NCBI GenBank assembly: GCA_964035015.1
Contig: OZ035998.1
Coordinates: 41,341,531-41,405,530 of the forward strand
DNA: 64,000 nucleotides
Reading direction: 5' to 3'
DNA from: Corallium rubrum
Lineage: Eukaryota; Cnidaria; Anthozoa; Scleralcyonacea; Coralliidae
Shown: piece by piece, positions 57,933 through 64,000 of the stretch
How the letters are laid out: each line of letters starts with the position of its first letter
How positions within the stretch are numbered: the stretch's first letter is position 1
Position numbers and translations under genes: made by a program
Notes under the pieces: generated by a model
Databases searched by the model: none
Seen by the model: only the letters and a program-made list of their open reading frames with translations
Told to the model about the DNA's origin: nothing

Positions 57933-60034
57933 AGCTATACCTAGCTCTACACAGCTATACACAGCTATACACAGCTATACACAGCTATACGCAGCTATAC
58001 ACAGCTATACGCAGCTATACACAGCTATACACAGCTATACACAGCTATACACAGCTGTACGTATAGCTATACACAGCTATACGTAGCTATACGTAGCTAT
58101 ACACAGCTATACACAGCTATACACAGCTATACGTAGCTATACACAGCTATACGCAGCTATACACAGCTATACGCAGCTATACACAGCTATACACAGCTAT
58201 ACACAGCTATACACAGCTATACGTAGCTATACACAGCTATACACAGCTATACGCAGCTATACGTAGCTATACACAGCTATACACAGCTATACACAGCTAT
58301 ACACAGCTATACGTAGCTATACACAGCTATACGTAGCTATACGTAGCTATACGCAGCTATACACAGCTATACGTAGCTATACGTAGCTATACACAGCTAT
58401 ACGTAGCTATACACAGCTATACGTAGCTATACACAGCTATACACAGCTATACACAGCTATACGCAGCTATACACAGCTATACACAGCTATACACAGCTAT
58501 ACGTAGCTATACACAGCTATACGTAGCTATACACAGCTATACACAGCTATATACGTAGCTATACACAGCTATACACAGCTATACGTAGCTATACGTAGCT
58601 ATACACAGCTATACGTAGCTATACGTAGCTATACACAGCTATACGTAGCTATACACAGCTGTACGTAGCTATACACAGCTATACACAGCTATACGTAGCT
58701 ATACGTAGCTATACACAGCTATACGTAGCTATACACAGCTATACACAGCTATACGTAGCTATACACAGCTATACGCAGCTATACACAGCTATACGCAGCT
58801 ATACACAGCTATACACAGCTATACACAGCTATACGTAGCTATACACAGCTATACACAGCTATACGTAGCTATACACAGCTATACACAGCTATACACAGCT
58901 ATACGTAGCTATACACAGCTATACACAGCTATACGTAGCTATACACAGCTATACACAGCTATACACAGCTATACGTAGCTATACGTAGCTATACACAGCT
59001 ATACGTAGCTATACGTAGCTATACGCAGCTATACACAGCTATACGTAGCTATACGTAGCTATACACAGCTATACGTAGCTATACACAGCTATACACAGCT
59101 ATACGTAGCTATACACAGCTATACACAGCTATACACAGCTATACGCAGCTATACACAGCTATACACAGCTATACACAGCTATACGCAGCTATACACAGCT
59201 ATACACAGCTATACACAGCTATACGTAGCTATACACAGCTATACGTAGCTATACACAGCTATACACAGCTATACGTAGCTATACACAGCTATACACAGCT
59301 ATACGCAGCTATACACAGCTATACACAGCTATACGTAGCTATACGTAGCTATACACAGCTATACACAGCTATACACAGCTATACGCAGCTATACACAGCT
59401 ATACGCAGCTATACACAGCTATACACAGCTATACACAGCTATACACAGCTATACGTAGCTATACACAGCTATACACAGCTATACGTAGCTATACAAAGCT
59501 ATACACAGCTATACACAGCTATACGTAGCTATACGTAGCTATACACAGCTATACGTAGCTATACGTGGCTATACGCAGCTATACACAGCTATACGTAGCT
59601 ATACACAGCTATACGTAGCTATACGCAGCTATACGTAGCTATACACAGCTATACACAGCTATACGTAGCTATACGTAGCTATACACAGCTATACGTAGCT
59701 ATACGTAGCTATACGCAGCTATACGTAGCTATACACAGCTATACACAGCTATACGTAGCTATACGTAGCTATACACAGCTATACGTAGCTATACACAGCT
59801 ATACACAGCTATACACAGCTATACGCAGCTATACGTAGCTATACACAGCTATACACAGCTATACGTAGCTATACGTAGCTATACACAGCTATACGTAGCT
59901 ATACACAGCTATACACAGCTATACACAGCTATACGCAGCTATACACAGCTATACACAGCTATACACAGCTATACACAGCTATACGTAGCTATACACAGCT
60001 ATACACAGCTATAAAAAGCTATACACGGCTATAC
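57931..60034. repeat. 10-bp satellite, array 1 (ACACAGCTAT orientation)
   Basis: About 210 units in three main forms: ACACAGCTAT, ACGTAGCTAT and ACGCAGCTAT. Phase slips of two bases occur near 58551. Decayed units mark both edges (CTAGCTCTAC, AAAAGCTATACACGG). Confidence 0.98.
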
Positions 60035-60544
60035 CTGTCATGCTAATTCTACGTCATTCAGTTGTTGTTGAACATGCGGTCATCTTAGCTTTACAGGGTA
60101 CGGGATTTTAATCTTTGTTTTCTTCGAACTGATTTGTCGATATCACTTGAAATTTTTGAGACGATATTTTAAAATGAAGAAACTGGTTTCTATTTTTATC
60201 AGCAGGTAAGCATGATAACATTTTTTAGTGTTTATGATGACAAAGTAAAAAATAGGTACGCAATGCGTACATGTGACTACCCCTATTAAGCACAGAGAGA
60301 TATAGCCTTAAGAAGCAATGCATGAAAATGTGTGAAAAGCACACAGAAAACACAAACAAATGAGTTATTTTAAATCATTTTATACATGTGCTCCTAATTT
60401 GAACATGGCACATACTATACATACATCTTTAATTACTGGCTGTTTCCATATATTAATATATGGCATAGCATATATTAGCATTATAACATGCCCCAAAGTG
60501 ATCTTGTAAAATTCAATTTTTTGTATGAAGCCTGGATTGCTACT

Positions 60545-60655
60545 TTATTGGTGCTTTGAACAACCCAATTAACGTTTATCCACTGAACAACACTATCACA
60601 TACATAACTACATGTATTCAGTGGATAAAATTTTATATTAGGTTGTTCAAGGCAT
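60545..60655. repeat. inverted repeat GAACAACCC...TATCCACTGAA
   Basis: TTTGAACAACC / GGTTGTTCAA outside, TTTATCCACTGAA / TTCAGTGGATAAA inside. Confidence 0.6.
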
Positions 60656-60696
60656 GATTAGTGCTGTTCTTTATCTCGGATTTCAACTCACCCTAG

Positions 60697-60828
60697 TCCA
60701 TATAGATTATTTTTGTGTTAACACCACGTAAAATATTTATTTGCTGAGCTTTTGGCCTGTTGACTCAGGTCTAAGCTCAGCAAATAAATATTTTACTTGG
60801 TGTTTCCACAAAAATAATCCATATTACA
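60697..60828. repeat. hairpin element, arms about 55 bp
   Basis: ATATAGATTATTTTTGTG...AAAATATTTATTTGCTGAGC is mirrored by GCTCAGCAAATAAATATTTT...AAAAATAATCCATAT. Confidence 0.8.
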
Positions 60829-61410
60829 TTATCGCCATGAAAACTTTCAAAGAATTAATCACCCCAGATTATCAACATTTTACCTGTCCTAAATATGCTG
60901 TCAGTGGCATTCAAGTGTCATGTATATCACTAATATTTTGTGATTCTGCTAGTAGTTTGAATAAGACTCATGTACAATACTCAGTACCGTAGTTTCAACA
61001 GATATATTTCTTCATTTCAAGGCTTTCAATATATTCAAGGCTTTCAGTTTCCCAACAGCTCACAATAGCTTTTCAACAATTTATCAAAATGTACAACTGA
61101 GTGACACTTAGACATCAGATTATAGAATATTTTAGTACTTTCATAAGAGTCAGACTTTTGGTGTATCTACTATTCTGTGGTCAGACCACTGTAGCAGCTC
61201 TCGTGTGCACAAACTTTGGTTTCTTAATTTCATTATACAAGATATTGAACAACACCTAAATCAAGTAAACAAAGCAGGTTTTGTAATGTCGATATAACAG
61301 CCAAGATATTTTGTCAGCATAAATTTCTTATATACATGTATATAGTGTAAATACAGGGCACTGTGATTATGATTATACTTCTCCAAATCATTAATAATTT
61401 ATAAACCAAA

Positions 61411-64000
61411 CATATAGCTGTGTATAGCTACATATAGCTGTGTATAGCTACGTATAGCTGTGTATAGCTGTGTATAGCGGTGTATAGCTACGTATAGCTA
61501 CGTATAGCTGTGTATGGCTGTGTATAGATGTGTATAGCTACGTATAGCTGTGTATAGCTGTGTATAGCTGTGTATAGCTACGTATAGCTGTGTATAGCTG
61601 TGTATAGCTACGTATAGCTGCGTATAGCTGTGTATAGCTACGTATAGCTGTGTATAGCTGTGTATAGCTACGTATAGCTACGTATAGCTGTGTATAGCTG
61701 TGTATAGCTACGTATAGCTACGTATAGCTGTGTATAGCTGTGTATAGCTACGTATAGCTACGTATAGCTGTGTACAGCTACGTATAGCTGTGTATAGCTG
61801 TGTATAGCTGCGTATAGCTGCGTATAGCTGTGTATAGCTGTGTATAGCTACGTATAGCTGTGTATAGCTGTGTATAGCTGTGTATAGCTACGTATAGCTG
61901 TGTATAGCTGTGTATAGCTACGTATAGCTGTGTATAGCTGTGTATAGCTGTGTATAGCTGCGTATAGCTGTGTATAGCTGTGTATAGCTACGTATAGCTG
62001 TGTATAGCTGTGTATAGCTACGTAAAGCTGTGTATAGCTACGTATAGCTACGTATAGCTGTGTATAGCTGTGTATAGCTACGTATAGCTGCGTATAGCTA
62101 CGTATAGCGGTGTATAGCTACGTATAGCTACGTATAGCTGTGTATAGCTGTGTATAGCTACGTATAGCTGTGTATAGCTACGTATAGCTACGTATAGCTG
62201 TGTATAGCTGTGTATAGCTACGTATAGCTGTGTATAGCTGTGTATAGCTGTGTATAGCTGTGTATAGCTGCGTATAGCTGTGTATAGCTGTGTATAGCTA
62301 CGTATAGCTGTGTATAGCTGTGTATAGCTACGTATAGCTGTGTATAGCTACGTATAGCTACGTATAGCTGTGTATAGCTGTGTATAGCTACGTATAGCTG
62401 TGTATAGCTACGTATAGCTACGTATAGCTACGTATAGCTGTGTATAGCTACGTATAGCTGTGTATAGCTACGTATAGCTGCGTATAGCTACGTATAGCTA
62501 CGTATAGCTGTGTATAGCTGTGTATAGCTACGTATAGCTGTGTATAGCTGTGTATAGCTACGTATAGCTGTGTATAGCTGTGTATAGCTGTGTATAGCTG
62601 TGTATAGCTGTGTATAGCTGTGTATAGCTACGTATAGCTGTGTATAGCTACGTATAGCTACGTATAGCTGTGTATAGCTGTGTATTGCTACGTATAGCTG
62701 CGTATAGCTACGTATAGCGGTGTATAGCTACGTATAGCTACGTATAGCTGTGTATAGCTGTGTATAGCTACGTATAGCTGTGTATAGCTGTGTATAGCTA
62801 CGTATAGCTGTGTATAGCTGTGTATAGCTGTGTATAGCTGTGTATAGCTGTGTTTAGCTGCGTATAGCGGTGTATAGCTGTGTATAGCTGTGTATAGCTA
62901 CGTATAGCTGTGTATAGCTGTGTATAGCTACGTATAGCTGTGTATAGCTACGTATAGCTACGTATAGCTGTGTATAGCTACGTATAGCTGTGTATAGCTA
63001 CGTATAGCTACGTATAGCTGTGTATAGCTACGTATAGCTACGTATAGCTGTGTATAGCTACGTATAGCTGTGTATAGCTGTGTATAGCTACGTATAGCTG
63101 TGTATAGCTGTGTATAGCTACGTATAGCTGTGTATAGCTGTGTATAGCTGTGTATAGCTGTGTATAGCTGCGTATAGCTGTGTATAGCTGCGTATAGCTG
63201 TGTATAGCTACGTATAGCTGTGTATAGCTACGTATAGCTGTGTATGGCTACGTATAGCTACGTATGGCTGTGTATAGCTACGTACAGCTGTGTATAGCTG
63301 TGTATAGCTAGGTATAGCTGTGTATAGCTGTGTATAGCTACGTATAGCTGTGTATAGCTGTGTATAGCTGTGTATAGCTGTGTATAGCTACGTATAGCTG
63401 TGTATAGCTGTGTATAGCTGTGTATAGCTGTGTATAGCTGTGTATAGCTACGTATAGCTGTGTATAGCTACGTATAGCTACGTATAGCTGTGTATAGCTA
63501 CGTACAGCTGTGTACAGCTGTGTATAGCTGTGTATAGCTAGGTATAGCTGTGTATAGCTGTGTATAGCTACGTATAGCTGTGTATAGCTGTGTATAGCTG
63601 TGTATAGCTGTGTATAGCTACGTATAGCTGTGTATAGCTGTGTATAGCTGCGTATAGCTGTGTATAGCTGTGTATAGCTACGTATAGCTGTGTATAGCTG
63701 TGTATAGCTACGTATAGCTGTGTGTAGCTACGTATAGCTACGTATAGCTGTGTATAGCTGTGTATAGCTACGTACAGCTGTGTACAGCTGTGTATAGCTG
63801 TGTATAGCTAGGTATAGCTGTGTATAGCTGTGTATAGCTACGTATAGCTGTGTATAGCTGTGTATAGCTGTGTATAGCTGTGTATAGCTACGTACAGCTG
63901 TGTACAGCTGTGTATAGCTGTGTATAGCTGTGTATAGCTGTGTATAGCTGTGTATAGCTACGTACAGCTGTGTACAGCTGTGTATAGCTGTGTATAGCTG
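61411..64000. repeat. 10-bp satellite, array 2 (ATAGCTGTGT orientation), runs off the window
   Basis: Reverse complement of array 1 with the same three variants (ATAGCTGTGT, ATAGCTACGT, ATAGCTGCGT), plus rare GTACAGCTGT forms that become common past 63480. At least 259 units; right end not seen. Confidence 0.98.

Larger units (their letters stand above)
60035..61410. other. unique spacer between the two satellite arrays
   Basis: AT-rich, no supported exon. Holds two hairpin elements (60545-60655 and 60697-60828). Confidence 0.6.

Overview
This is animal nuclear DNA: AT-rich, with spliced genes (GT..AG introns of 0.3-3 kb), AATAAA poly(A) signals and a very high load of short inverted-repeat elements and satellites. 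The gene content (a G2E3-like HECT ligase family, a two-exon integrase-core gene, FAM221A, LACTB) and the repeat style suggest a cnidarian, probably an anthozoan. That assignment is inference, because no marker gene fixes the species.

Layout. 0.4-2.4 kb (+): last three coding exons of a HECT-type E3 ligase. 3.5-6.5 kb (-): an intact two-exon gene for a 415-residue zinc-ribbon/DDE integrase-core protein, whose intron carries a LINE reverse-transcriptase scrap and a MITE. 6.6-13.1 kb: minisatellite and a chain of MITEs, several nested. 14.2-22.6 kb (-): FAM221A, five coding exons; the first coding exon was not found, and intron 4 holds about 1.2 kb of perfect ATTACT repeat. 24.6-24.9 kb (-): probable last exon of a single-pass membrane protein. 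27-30.5 kb: GGAA/GGAT microsatellite, a foldback element and a 33-bp minisatellite. 31.0-32.6 kb (-): decayed transposon-type coding remnant. 33.6-34.0 kb (+): last exon of an unrecognised gene. 34.8-35.1 kb (+): a probable first coding exon split by a 110-bp palindromic element with a 9-bp target duplication. 38.4-43.5 kb: a large inverted duplication with arms made of a 21-bp satellite plus a SAM-domain ORF; one arm is split by a 1.58-kb hAT-type element. 45.0-45.5 kb: a MITE filled with hexanucleotide arrays. 46.4-56.6 kb (-): LACTB, seven exons recovered. 57.9-64 kb: two multi-kilobase arrays of a 10-bp satellite in opposite orientations around 1.4 kb of unique DNA.

The host genes do not form a pathway: ubiquitin ligation, a mitochondrial serine beta-lactamase-like protease and an uncharacterised cysteine-rich protein sit side by side. 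The stronger story is how mobile elements shape the locus. Elements lie in almost every intron I could delimit, sit beside splice sites, appear to supply a start codon and a splice acceptor, and in two places border microsatellites that look grown from the element end. No prokaryotic-type system, CRISPR array, tRNA gene or complete rRNA gene was seen.
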